DNA from: CAYOSU01 sp964406735
GTDB lineage: Bacteria; Bacillota; Clostridia; Christensenellales; CAMQZB01
Assembly: GCA_964406735.1 (NCBI GenBank)
Contig: CAYOSU010000006.1
Coordinates: forward strand, 33,822 to 97,821
DNA length: 64,000 bases
Reading direction: 5' to 3'
Below are positions 51,721-60,410 of this stretch, in pieces. The notes under the pieces were generated by a model. The model saw only the letters and a program-made list of their open reading frames with translations, had not been told where the DNA came from and searched no databases. Made by a program: the position numbers and the translations under genes. How positions within the stretch are numbered: position 1 is the first letter of the stretch; every line of letters starts with the position of its first letter.

Positions 51721-52419
51721 ATGCTTACGAAATTCATTAAAAAATGTAACGAATTGGGCGTTGAACTTTCTGAAAAACAGTTAGAATTGCTCGATATTTT
51801 ATATAACCGACTCGTTTTTGAAAACGAGAAGTTTAACCTTACGACGATTACCGAAAAGGAAGACGTCTATTTTTTACACTTTCTCGACTCGCTCGCAGGC
51901 GTTCCGTATATACCCGAAAACGCAAACGTTATTGACGTAGGCTCAGGCGGTGGCTTTCCTGCGATACCTATAAAAATCGCACGCGACGACATAACGCTTA
52001 CTATGGTTGATTCCGTTACTAAGAAAGTAAATTACTTAAATACTACCGTATCTTCGCTTTCTCTTGAAAACGCACATGCTATCCACACTCGCATTGAAGA
52101 CTTGGCAAGAACGGAAAAGCGAGAAAGCTACGACGTCGTAACGGCAAGAGCTGTAGCAAAGCTAAACACACTTGCGGAATACTGCCTGCCTCTAATTAAG
52201 ATCAACGGCTTATTTATTGCGTACAAGTCTTATTCAGACGAAGAAATAAAAGAAGCCGAAAACGCAATAAAAATCTTAGGCGGAAAGATTGAAGAAATCA
52301 TATCCGTAGACATTCTTCCAGATCATACGAGAACACTTATAATAATAAGAAAGATAGAACCAACGCCAAAAAAGTATCCAAGAGGCAAAAATAAGGAAAG
52401 AACATCCCCAATAGTATAA
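51721..52419 (+). CDS. rsmG: 16S rRNA (guanine527-N7)-methyltransferase
   Basis: 232 residues. The SAM-binding motif VIDVGSGGGFPAIPIKIAR and the following DSVTKKVNYLN and VTARAVAKLNTLAEYCLPLIK are typical of RsmG (GidB), which methylates G527 in the 530 loop of 16S rRNA. LNLTTI-type N-terminal FNLTTITEKEDVYFLHFLDSL is also present. It is usually cotranscribed after mnmG and followed by parA in the same direction; here it is alone, divergent from parA, and directly precedes oriC. Its mRNA is probably leaderless. Confidence 0.95.
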   Translation: MLTKFIKKCNELGVELSEKQLELLDILYNRLVFENEKFNLTTITEKEDVYFLHFLDSLAGVPYIPENANVIDVGSGGGFPAIPIKIARDDITLTMVDSVTKKVNYLNTTVSSLSLENAHAIHTRIEDLARTEKRESYDVVTARAVAKLNTLAEYCLPLIKINGLFIAYKSYSDEEIKEAENAIKILGGKIEEIISVDILPDHTRTLIIIRKIEPTPKKYPRGKNKERTSPIV

Positions 52420-52744
52420 ATTAATACTTATCCACGCTTATATTAATAAAAGTTATCAACATATATGTTAATATATTCATAACTTAATGCTTTTTGAACA
52501 ATCAAATTTTTATCGTATTATTTTTAATTTCACCCACCAAAACTTATCAACACCTTTTTAACATAAAAAATAGCCGAATGTGGATAAAATTTACAAATCT
52601 ATCAACATAAAACCATTTACAAAAATCGGCTGTTTATGCTATAATTTTAGTGTAAAAAGAGTGGTTATCCACATTTTCACATAGCCTATTATTACTATTA
52701 TTACTTTATATTAAATTAAAATCAAATCTACAAGGAGAACTGAT
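52420..52744. other. Chromosomal replication origin (oriC)
   Basis: DnaA boxes: TTATCCACG (52428-52436), TTATCAACA (52453-52461), TTATCAACA (52544-52552), TGTGGATAA (52579-52587) and TTATCCACA (52665-52673), plus a weaker CTATCAACA (52599). Twelve bases after the last box the plus strand reads CTA TTA TTA CTA TTA TTA (52686-52703), that is, six 3'-[G/A]AT-5' DnaA-trios on the minus strand, followed by an AT-only run to 52723. This box-spacer-trio-AT order beside dnaN is the basal unwinding system of B. subtilis. The dnaN ribosome site AAGGAG ends the region. Confidence 0.9.
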
Positions 52745-53842
52745 ATGAAAGCAATTTGCGACGGATTAAACTTAAGTATTGCCGCATCAAACGCCGTTAA
52801 GGCAATAAGCGGAAAGACGACTTCTCAGATCTTAGAGGGAATCAAGATAAAAGCTGAAAAGAACAGCCTTACTTTGTGCGGAACTGACATCGAGATTGCT
52901 ATCGAACAAAAAATTCCGGCAGAAGTTCTTATAGAGGGCGAAACAGTCGTTCCAGGTAAATATTTTCTTGAATTCATAAGAAAACTCAACAACGAACAGA
53001 TCGAGCTTTCTGACTCTAACGGAAACCTTAGAATAAAATACAACGATTCTGAAGGTGTTTTGCAGTGCTATAGCAGCGACGAATTTCCACAGTTTGAACG
53101 TATTAAATTCGGAGAGAGCTTCTCGCTTTTACAAAAAGAGCTTAAAGATCTTATAAATAAAACCGTTTTCTGCGCATCTATCGACACAACGAGACCTATT
53201 TTGCAGGGCGTTTTGTTTGAAGTAGATGAATATTCGCTTACCGCAGTTGCGCTTGACGGATATAGGCTTGCACTCGTTAAAAAGCCGCTTGAACAGTCTA
53301 CGACAAAGATGAGCATAATAATTCCTGCAAGAGCATTGAGCGAGATCTCAAAGCTTTTAGACGATTCCGAAAGTCCTGTAACCGTTTACGTTGAAAACAA
53401 CCGTCTTATGGTAGACGTTAAAAACATTACGCTTATTACAAGGCTTTTAGAGGGTGAGTTCATTATGTATAACAACATAATACCTAAGGATTTTTCCACA
53501 AGCGTTAACTTTAATAAGGGACAACTCGAAGAAGGTCTTGAAAGAGCAAGCGTTTTAGCAAGAGGACTTACTAACAACTTGGTAACGTTTGATATTAAAG
53601 AAAAGTCAGCAAACCTCGTTTCTGTTTCTGAGATCGGTAATATTAAAGAAAAACTCAACGTAAACCTTATAGGAAAAGAAATTTCAATATCTTTTAATCC
53701 TAAATATATTCAGGATGCGTTGAAGGTAATTTCTGAAGAATACGTAACAATAATGATAAATACGCCGACTTCTCCTGCAATCATTTCACCGCTCAATTCA
53801 AACGAGACGTTGTTTATGATACTTCCTATTAGAACAGCGTAA
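52745..53842 (+). CDS. dnaN: DNA polymerase III beta subunit (sliding clamp)
   Basis: 365 residues, the normal size. Three clamp domains are recognisable from LSIAASNAVKAISGKTTSQILEGIKIKAE, TRPILQGVLFEVDEYSLTAVALDGYRLALVK and the end PTSPAIISPLNSNETLFMILPIRTA (the MPMR-like C-terminus). It tethers polymerase III to DNA. The start is supported by AAGGAG seven bases upstream. It lies immediately after oriC; dnaA, its usual upstream neighbour, is missing from the window. Confidence 0.97.
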   Translation: MKAICDGLNLSIAASNAVKAISGKTTSQILEGIKIKAEKNSLTLCGTDIEIAIEQKIPAEVLIEGETVVPGKYFLEFIRKLNNEQIELSDSNGNLRIKYNDSEGVLQCYSSDEFPQFERIKFGESFSLLQKELKDLINKTVFCASIDTTRPILQGVLFEVDEYSLTAVALDGYRLALVKKPLEQSTTKMSIIIPARALSEISKLLDDSESPVTVYVENNRLMVDVKNITLITRLLEGEFIMYNNIIPKDFSTSVNFNKGQLEEGLERASVLARGLTNNLVTFDIKEKSANLVSVSEIGNIKEKLNVNLIGKEISISFNPKYIQDALKVISEEYVTIMINTPTSPAIISPLNSNETLFMILPIRTA

Positions 53843-53856
53843 TAATAAAAACATTA

Positions 53857-53888
53857 AAAAGCTCGGAAAAAACTTCCGAGCTTTTATT
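53857..53888 (+). terminator. Terminator after dnaN
   Basis: Perfect 12-bp stem AAAAGCTCGGAA/TTCCGAGCTTTT followed by ATTTATATA. Confidence 0.85.
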
Positions 53889-54125
53889 TATATAAAAATA
53901 ATCAAAATATTAACAGCTTCTTATCCTTATTATATATAGCAATAAAAGATATATATTGAAGAATATAAAATTAATCTATAATAAGCCACAAATCATAATA
54001 TTTATTAGGAATAAGAATAAACATTTACAGATAAAATAAAAACTCTGCAATTTTACTGTTATCGTTATAGAATAAAATAAAATAAACGAAAATTAATAAA
54101 TAGTTATTATAAAGAGAATAAAAAA

Positions 54126-54141
54126 TGTTCCACGTGGAACA
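54126..54141 (+). promoter_or_regulatory. parS site 1
   Basis: TGTTCCACGTGGAACA, a perfect 16-bp palindrome identical to the B. subtilis parS consensus. It lies in the AT-rich gap (53889-54199) between dnaN and the CvpA-family gene, which otherwise shows no gene. Confidence 0.96.
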
Positions 54142-54165
54142 ACCCTGTGTAAAAATTTAGGTTAA

Positions 54166-54181
54166 TGTTCCACGTGGAACA
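54166..54181 (+). promoter_or_regulatory. parS site 2
   Basis: A second perfect TGTTCCACGTGGAACA, 40 bases from the first and about 1.4 kb right of oriC. Confidence 0.96.
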
Positions 54182-54199
54182 AATTTAATTAAGTTCTTA

Positions 54200-54937
54200 T
54201 TAAACTGTCGGAAACGCCTCTAAAAGCGTATTAGGATCTATCGTGCCTGTATCGAGAAGCTGTTTGAATAATATTGATATAAGATTGTGATTATACATAA
54301 CGTTTCCGATAGAAGAAGAAACGATCATATCAATAAGAGTATCTACTCCTTCAACGCCAGTTAAAAGTGTAAGTAACATCATTACGACGTAGATGAATAA
54401 AACACCCATAGCCGCTCCGAGAACGAATCCTAAAATTTTATCAACGAAATCGATAAGCTTGATGCTCTTGAATGCCTTTGCTATAGATTTAAGAATAGCA
54501 AAAACTATCATAAGAATTACGAACAATGCGATGAAAACGATGAAATTCATGAAAATGTTTGTAATTCCAGGTGTCAACAGCTGAGCAAGCGTTTGATCTG
54601 CGGAAGAACCGATCATACCTGCAACGCTTTCAGCAAGTGATTGAGCAACGCTCATAGGAAGTGATTGAGATAAAACTTCGACCAATACTTCATAAGAAGG
54701 AATTTCAGTCGTCATAAGATCTCCCATACCAGACAATACGGTAAGTACTTTTTCTGCTATCAGCGTTTCAAGATTAGATCCCGAAAGCGCAGCAACTACC
54801 GGTTTAGTAAGTAAGACTGCAACTACGAGAGCGAGGACAACGCCTGCAAACGAAAGAAGAGTTTTCATAAAGCCCTTCAAAAGACCAACTATTGCAAACA
54901 GAAGAATAATACCTATTATTGCAATATCTACCCACAT
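54200..54937 (-). CDS. CvpA-family membrane protein
   Basis: 245 residues with four hydrophobic segments. MWVDIAIIGIILLFAIVGLLKGFMKTLLSFAGVVLALVVAVLL is the typical CvpA (colicin V production) start, and VDKILGFVLGAAMGVLFIYVVMMLL the typical third segment. The molecular role is unknown; relatives are linked to envelope homeostasis. It is transcribed against the direction of the right fork and divergently from ftsH; its 3' end lies beside parS site 2. Confidence 0.82.
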   Translation of the reverse strand: MWVDIAIIGIILLFAIVGLLKGFMKTLLSFAGVVLALVVAVLLTKPVVAALSGSNLETLIAEKVLTVLSGMGDLMTTEIPSYEVLVEVLSQSLPMSVAQSLAESVAGMIGSSADQTLAQLLTPGITNIFMNFIVFIALFVILMIVFAILKSIAKAFKSIKLIDFVDKILGFVLGAAMGVLFIYVVMMLLTLLTGVEGVDTLIDMIVSSSIGNVMYNHNLISILFKQLLDTGTIDPNTLLEAFPTV

Positions 54938-55161
54938 AACATTCTCCTTTAGTAAAATGATTATATACCGTTATCATTATATTAAAACGAAAAACATTGT
55001 GATATAAACGGCATATAGCAATATAATAATATAACAAAGAGGCTAAAATGTCAATATATGTGATAATAAAAGGTATTTTGAAGAATAAAAAGCGGTAAAA
55101 ATGCTGATAAAATGTGGAAAAAATAACACAATATAAAAAGGGCTTATGATAAATAATTTAG

Positions 55162-55190
55162 TTGCAAATAGAGTGGAAATATGATAAAAT
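55162..55190 (+). promoter_or_regulatory. ftsH promoter
   Basis: TTGCAA (55162-55167), 17-bp spacer, TAAAAT (55185-55190). Confidence 0.65.
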
Positions 55191-55222
55191 GATTAAACTA
55201 TTAAGACGGAGGAACCGTTAAT

Positions 55223-57097
55223 TTGAAAAATCAGAACAGAGTAATGTCAATAATACTCGGAGTTGTTCTCATAGCGGTATTGTTCTTTTCCGTTTCGGGA
55301 CTTTTTACGTCGAGCGGAACGAAGGAACTGTCATATACTGATTTTTTGAAAGAAGTTGAAAGCGGCAACATTAAAAAGGTTGAGATACAGGGACAATATT
55401 TAATTTACGGATATAAAGACGTAAGCAGTAAGACCGCTGTATATAAAGCAAAGATTTTTTCAAGACAAGCAACTCAAGAGGACTTAAAAGACCCCACGAC
55501 AGGCGATTATATGGTCGCTGTCAAGTTAAACGACCCTAACGCATCGTCGTGGATATCCTATATTTTGCCGTACGTCATTATGGCAGGACTTTTCGTCGTA
55601 ATGATAATTATGTCGAGAAACATGCAAGGCGGCGGAGCAGGAGGAATAAACAGCTTCGGTAAATCGCACGCACGAATGAAAGACCACGTCAAGGTGCGTT
55701 TTTCCGACGTAGCAGGCGCAGAGGAAGAAAAGGAAGAGCTTAAAGAGATAGTAGAATTCTTGAAAAGCCCCAAAAAATTCTCTGAGCTTGGCGCAAAGAT
55801 TCCGAGAGGCGTTCTTTTGATAGGACCTCCGGGAACAGGTAAAACGCTCTTTGCAAAGGCTATTGCGGGCGAAGCAGACGTACCGTTCTTCTCGATTTCG
55901 GGTTCTGACTTCGTTGAGATGTACGTCGGCGTAGGCGCGGCAAGAGTAAGAGATCTGTTTGAAACTGCAAAGAAAAACGCTCCTTGTATCGTATTTATTG
56001 ACGAGATCGACGCAGTTGGTCGTCAGAGAGGCGCAGGTCTTGGCGGCGGAAACGACGAAAGAGAGCAAACGCTCAACCAGCTCCTCGTACAGATGGATGG
56101 CTTTGAGACAAACGACGGAATTATCGTCATTGCGGCAACAAACCGCCACGACGTACTCGATCCCGCTCTTATGAGACCGGGTCGTTTCGACAGACAAATA
56201 ATAGTAAATACTCCCGACGTAAAGGGCAGAGAGGCTATATTTAAGGTACACGCAAGGAATAAACCCATTTCTTCTGAAGTAAACTTCAAGGAGCTTGCAA
56301 GAATAACGAGCGGCTTCACGGGTGCTGATATAGCAAATCTTCTTAACGAGGCGGCTATTCTTGCTGCAAGAAAGAACAGAAAGTCCATCATGCAGGTGGA
56401 TATCAACGAAGCTATCAATAAGGTAGTTATCGGTCCACAGAAGAAGAGCAGGATAATAACAGAATCTGACAAGAGAATAACAGCGTATCACGAGGCAGGC
56501 CATGCGATCGTTGCAAAGCTTATTAAGGGGAACGACCCCGTGCACGAGGTTTCTATCATCCCGAGAGGTACTGCGGCAGGTTATACGATGACTATGCCTG
56601 CAAACGACGATTCGCACGTTTCTAAGTCTAAGCTCCTTGCAAAAATTGCAATGACGCTCGGCGGCAGAACGGCAGAAGAGATAATAATAAAGGATATCTG
56701 CACGGGCGCAGAGAGCGACTTGAAGCACGCTACAGACCTCGCAAAGGCAATGGTTACCGAGTGGGGTATGTCTGAAAAAGTAGGCTCCGTTTGCGTCGCA
56801 GGCGGTCAGGAAGTATTCCTCGGCAGGGATTATCAGGAACGCAACCCGATGAGCGAAAAGCTTGCTGCTCTCGTTGACGAAGAGGTAAGGCGCATCGTCG
56901 AAGAATGTCACGACGTCGCAACGAAAGTACTCACCGAGCATAAGTCCGTTCTCGATAATATGGCAATGCTTTTGTTCGAGAGAGAGACCATTTACGCTCA
57001 AGAGGTAGATATGCTTGTCGAGGGTAAATCTCTTGACGAGATAAGATCATATCTTAACGACCGTGATGCTGAAGAAGCAAGAAATAAGAAAGACTAA
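55223..57097 (+). CDS. ftsH: ATP-dependent zinc metalloprotease FtsH
   Basis: 624 residues, starting at TTG behind GGAGG. Two membrane segments (about 8-27 and 111-131) flank a short outer domain. The AAA+ module has Walker A LLIGPPGTGKTLFAKA, pore loop SGSDFVEMYVGVGAAR, Walker B CIVFIDEIDAVG and second region of homology ATNRHDVLDPALMRPGRFDR. The protease site is AYHEAGHAIVAKL with its downstream Asp (TGAESDLKHAT). FtsH degrades misfolded membrane proteins and unstable regulators. In Firmicutes it often lies after hpt and tilS near the origin; those genes are not here. Confidence 0.97.
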   Translation: MKNQNRVMSIILGVVLIAVLFFSVSGLFTSSGTKELSYTDFLKEVESGNIKKVEIQGQYLIYGYKDVSSKTAVYKAKIFSRQATQEDLKDPTTGDYMVAVKLNDPNASSWISYILPYVIMAGLFVVMIIMSRNMQGGGAGGINSFGKSHARMKDHVKVRFSDVAGAEEEKEELKEIVEFLKSPKKFSELGAKIPRGVLLIGPPGTGKTLFAKAIAGEADVPFFSISGSDFVEMYVGVGAARVRDLFETAKKNAPCIVFIDEIDAVGRQRGAGLGGGNDEREQTLNQLLVQMDGFETNDGIIVIAATNRHDVLDPALMRPGRFDRQIIVNTPDVKGREAIFKVHARNKPISSEVNFKELARITSGFTGADIANLLNEAAILAARKNRKSIMQVDINEAINKVVIGPQKKSRIITESDKRITAYHEAGHAIVAKLIKGNDPVHEVSIIPRGTAAGYTMTMPANDDSHVSKSKLLAKIAMTLGGRTAEEIIIKDICTGAESDLKHATDLAKAMVTEWGMSEKVGSVCVAGGQEVFLGRDYQERNPMSEKLAALVDEEVRRIVEECHDVATKVLTEHKSVLDNMAMLLFERETIYAQEVDMLVEGKSLDEIRSYLNDRDAEEARNKKD

Positions 57098-57111
57098 ATC
57101 GAATTAAAATA

Positions 57112-57146
57112 AAAAGCTGTACGATTTTCGTACGGCTTTTTCTATT
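57112..57146 (+). terminator. Terminator after ftsH
   Basis: 13-bp stem with one G-T pair (AAAAGCTGTACGA, TTT loop, TCGTACGGCTTTT), then TTCTATTTT. Confidence 0.85.
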
Positions 57147-57247
57147 TTACGAGAGAATAATACAAAAGGCAAAAATAATTGTTTTTTTGCTTTTAGTGCG
57201 TCCCAACGGAGAAAATAGGCGGTTTTAGGATAAAAATAGGGCAAAAA

Positions 57248-57284
57248 GGACAAAAACAAAGCTTCCGATAATTAAATCGGAAGC
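57248..57284 (-). terminator. Terminator after the flavoprotein gene
   Basis: Perfect 9-bp stem GCTTCCGAT/ATCGGAAGC (57261-57284); on the minus strand it is followed by TTTGTTTTTGTCC. Confidence 0.85.
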
Positions 57285-57307
57285 AGTTGAAATTACCGAA
57301 AAAGAGA

Positions 57308-58537
57308 TCAATCGCAAAGTAAAGCGTTCGCTGCGGCACGACCGCAAAGTATGCCGCTCGACCAAGCGAATTGCAGATTGTAGCCGCCGCACTCACCGGC
57401 AACGTTTATCGATTCGCCTGCAAAATATAGTCCTTCGACACGTTTTGACATGAGAGATGAATCAAGTTCATTTGCGACAACGCCGCCGACGGACGCTTGT
57501 GCGAAATTAAATCCAAAGGAATCTGTGATATTTATTTCAAAGCACTTTGAAAGTCGGCAAAGACGGCTGATATCGCTGTTTGTAATCAAGCTAAACGGAG
57601 TATCAAACGGTATGCGAGCGGCTTTCACTAACATTCTTCCGATAGCGCTGTGAATCAGAGTGATAAAGAAGCGTTCAGCTGTAAGGTGTGAAAGAGAATC
57701 TCTTCTTTGCGTAAATAGCGAATATAGCTCGTTTTCGGAAACATTTGGGAAGAAGTCGATGTTAGCTTTGACTTTTTTACCCTCAGAAAGAGCGATAGTG
57801 GCGTAAGGAGAAAGTGAAAACGTAGCAGGACCGCTGATAGCGTTGCCGGCAAAGTGTATCTCATCGCATTTTTGAGAAACGATAACGTTATCTATCAAAA
57901 TAGAGAGCAATACGTTTGTTTTTATTCCCTTTATCGAGCGAAGAGGTTGGGAATCTGTCGAAAGCTGAACGAGCGCAGGAATATACGGAGCAGTTTTTAT
58001 ATTGAAGGAGTCCAGAAGCCTGACGTTTGCTTTGCTTGTTAAAAGCTTTGGATAAGCCGCTCCGCCAAGAGCGTAGATAACTTTTTTAGCAAATAAGTCT
58101 TTTCCGCTGGTATTTATCTCAAAGACCTCGCCTGTTTTTGAAATATTGTTTATTCTTTCGTTCAAAAACACTTCAATGCCAAGTCTTTCCGCCTCGAAAC
58201 GCAAGCAATCGCAAACCGAAGAGGCTTGTTTGCTCAAAGGATATACCTTTCCGTCCTCTTCGGTAACGTGTTCAACGCCGATAGAGCTGAAAAGCTTTAA
58301 GGTCTCTTCTACGGAAACTTCGGAAATAACGCTGTTTGCAAGCGCCTCGTCGCCGAAATATTTACCGCTCTTAACGTTTGTAAGATTGCATTGACCATTT
58401 CCGGTCAAAGCAAGCTTTTTAAGCACTCTGTCGCCGCCTTCAACGATAGCGACGTTTTTTCCGCCGATTATTTTCGCAGCAGTTATAGCTGCGGCAAAGC
58501 CAGAAGCTCCTCCTCCGAGTACGATAATATCAAACAT
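57308..58537 (-). CDS. BaiN/HI0933-like FAD-dependent oxidoreductase
   Basis: 409 residues from the ATG at 58537 (GGAG upstream; canonical MFDIIVLGGGASGFAAAITA). The FAD-binding GxGxxG is therefore at the very N-terminus, followed by LKKLALTGNGQCNLTN, the HI0933-family signature, and at the C-terminus GLYFAGESINVAGECGGYNLQFAWSSG. Relatives are annotated as BaiN, a bile-acid-related flavoprotein, but the family is present in most bacteria and its general role is unclear. It is monocistronic, on the minus strand. Confidence 0.88.
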   Translation of the reverse strand: MFDIIVLGGGASGFAAAITAAKIIGGKNVAIVEGGDRVLKKLALTGNGQCNLTNVKSGKYFGDEALANSVISEVSVEETLKLFSSIGVEHVTEEDGKVYPLSKQASSVCDCLRFEAERLGIEVFLNERINNISKTGEVFEINTSGKDLFAKKVIYALGGAAYPKLLTSKANVRLLDSFNIKTAPYIPALVQLSTDSQPLRSIKGIKTNVLLSILIDNVIVSQKCDEIHFAGNAISGPATFSLSPYATIALSEGKKVKANIDFFPNVSENELYSLFTQRRDSLSHLTAERFFITLIHSAIGRMLVKAARIPFDTPFSLITNSDISRLCRLSKCFEINITDSFGFNFAQASVGGVVANELDSSLMSKRVEGLYFAGESINVAGECGGYNLQFAWSSGILCGRAAANALLCD

Positions 58538-58624
58538 AAAACGCTCCAATAATAAATAGTTTCAAAAATAACGTCGTATTATATAAATAATATAGCCGTT
58601 TTTGAGAAAAAACGCAATAGATTA

Positions 58625-58653
58625 TTGAAAAAGTTGTTTTTTTATGGTAATAT
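58625..58653 (+). promoter_or_regulatory. Promoter of the phosphohexomutase gene
   Basis: TTGAAA (58625-58630), 17-bp spacer, TAATAT (58648-58653) with a TG two bases before it. GGAGGT follows. Confidence 0.7.
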
Positions 58654-58675
58654 ATGATTACGGAGGTATGGTTTT

Positions 58676-60397
58676 ATGGAAGAAAGAGTTAAAAAACTGT
58701 ACAATGAATGGAAAAATTACGACCTCGAGGACGAAGAGCTTGTAGAAGATCTTCGCTCGGTAGAAAATAACGAGGACGAGATATTCGATAGGTTTTACCG
58801 CTCGCTTGAATTCGGAACGGCAGGACTTAGAGGTATTTTGGGCGCAGGTACGAACAGAATGAACATATATACCGTCGGTCTTGCAACGCAAGGCTACGCA
58901 AATTTCCTCAAAAAGAAGTATTCGAGACCGTTAGTCATTATCGGCTTCGATTCGAGGAAAAACAGCGACGTATTCGCAAGGACGGCGGCAACTATACTTG
59001 CGGCAAACGGCGTTATGGTGCAGATCTATAACAGACTTTTGCCTACGCCTTTGGTTTCATATGCGATAAGAAAGCTCAATGCAAGCGGCGGTATCATGAT
59101 AACTGCGAGCCATAACCCGAGCAAATACAACGGCTACAAGGTATTCGGCTCGGACGGATGTCAGATAGGTCCTGACGTTGCAGACGTCGTCGCAGAAGAG
59201 ATGAATGCGCTCGATCCCTTTGAGGACATAAAGAATATGCCCTTTGAAAGAGCGTTGATGGAGGGCAAGATCCAGTTCATCGTTGAGAACGTCATCGAAA
59301 CTTTCTACGACAAGGTATTAAAAGAGCGCATTTTCCCCGAAGCGATCAATAATACCGAGCTTAAAATAGTATATTCACCCCTTAACGGAACGGGAAACGA
59401 GCCTGTAAGAAAGACCTTCCAGAGAGCAGGCTATCACGACGTATTCGTAGTTCCCGAGCAGGAAAAGCCCGATTCTAACTTCACGACCTGCCCGTATCCG
59501 AATCCCGAATTCAGAGAGGCGCTTGAATTAGGCTTAAACTACGCAAAGGAAAGGAACGCTGATATTTTGATAGCAACCGACCCCGACTGCGACAGAGTAG
59601 GCGTTGCGGTAAAGAGCGTTGACGGATATGAGCTTTTGACGGGTAACGAAGTCGGCGTTATGATGCTCGAATACATCATTCGCGGCAAAAAGGAAAAGGA
59701 TTGCTTCCCCAAAGAGCCTGTTGCGGTAACGACGATAGTTTCCACGCCTTTGACTGATAAGATCTGCGAAAACTACGACGTAGACTTAAAGCGAGTTCTC
59801 ACTGGATTTAAGTTTATCGGAAACGAGATAACCAAGCTCGAGAAGTCCAATAAGCAGAATAATTACTTGCTTGGCTACGAGGAAAGCTACGGCTACCTCA
59901 AAGGCATATACGTCAGAGATAAGGACGCCGTAACGTCATCTTTAATGGTTGCGGAAATGGCGGCGTATTATAAGATGAAAGGCAAGTCGCTTGCGGAAGT
60001 AAGGAACGATATGTACCTTGAATACGGCTTCTTCATCAACCATACGGACAACTATGCATTCCCGGGTGCAGAAGGCGGAGATAAGATGAAAGCCATCATG
60101 CAAAAGCTCAGGAGCGAGAGATTAGAGGGCGTAACCGGATTGAGGCTCATTCACTTTGCCGATTATTTGGAGCAATACGAGGAGAATATCAACGGCGAGA
60201 GAAAGCCTATCGATCTTCCCAAGTCCAACGTTCTTTGCTTCAACTTTGAAAACGACTTTACCATTCTTATGCGTCCGTCAGGCACGGAGCCTAAGATAAA
60301 GTTCTATTACACGACGAAGGGCGAGACGAGAGAGGAAGCGGAAGAAATGTATGAAGAGCTTTCCGCTAAGATAAAGAAGTATTGCGGTCTTGACTAA
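58676..60397 (+). CDS. Phosphoglucomutase/phosphomannomutase (PgcA-like)
   Basis: 573 residues, the size of Firmicute PgcA. Catalytic serine loop GGIMITASHNPSKYNGYKVFG, metal loop ATDPDCDRVGVAV, sugar-binding loop GYEESYGYLKG and phosphate-binding RPSGTEPKIKFY are all present in the order of the alpha-D-phosphohexomutase family. It interconverts hexose 1- and 6-phosphates, supplying glucose-1-phosphate for UDP-glucose; galU lies at the other end of the window. The zinc-ribbon membrane protein gene follows after 13 bases. Confidence 0.93.
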   Translation: MEERVKKLYNEWKNYDLEDEELVEDLRSVENNEDEIFDRFYRSLEFGTAGLRGILGAGTNRMNIYTVGLATQGYANFLKKKYSRPLVIIGFDSRKNSDVFARTAATILAANGVMVQIYNRLLPTPLVSYAIRKLNASGGIMITASHNPSKYNGYKVFGSDGCQIGPDVADVVAEEMNALDPFEDIKNMPFERALMEGKIQFIVENVIETFYDKVLKERIFPEAINNTELKIVYSPLNGTGNEPVRKTFQRAGYHDVFVVPEQEKPDSNFTTCPYPNPEFREALELGLNYAKERNADILIATDPDCDRVGVAVKSVDGYELLTGNEVGVMMLEYIIRGKKEKDCFPKEPVAVTTIVSTPLTDKICENYDVDLKRVLTGFKFIGNEITKLEKSNKQNNYLLGYEESYGYLKGIYVRDKDAVTSSLMVAEMAAYYKMKGKSLAEVRNDMYLEYGFFINHTDNYAFPGAEGGDKMKAIMQKLRSERLEGVTGLRLIHFADYLEQYEENINGERKPIDLPKSNVLCFNFENDFTILMRPSGTEPKIKFYYTTKGETREEAEEMYEELSAKIKKYCGLD

Positions 60398-60410
60398 ATG
60401 AGGAGAACAA

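Noticed and set aside
55526..57001. 491-codon open frame antisense to ftsH
   Set aside because: It is a shadow of ftsH: the opposite strand has an unmistakable FtsH, and the antisense product is Cys/Arg/Tyr-rich without motifs or a ribosome site.
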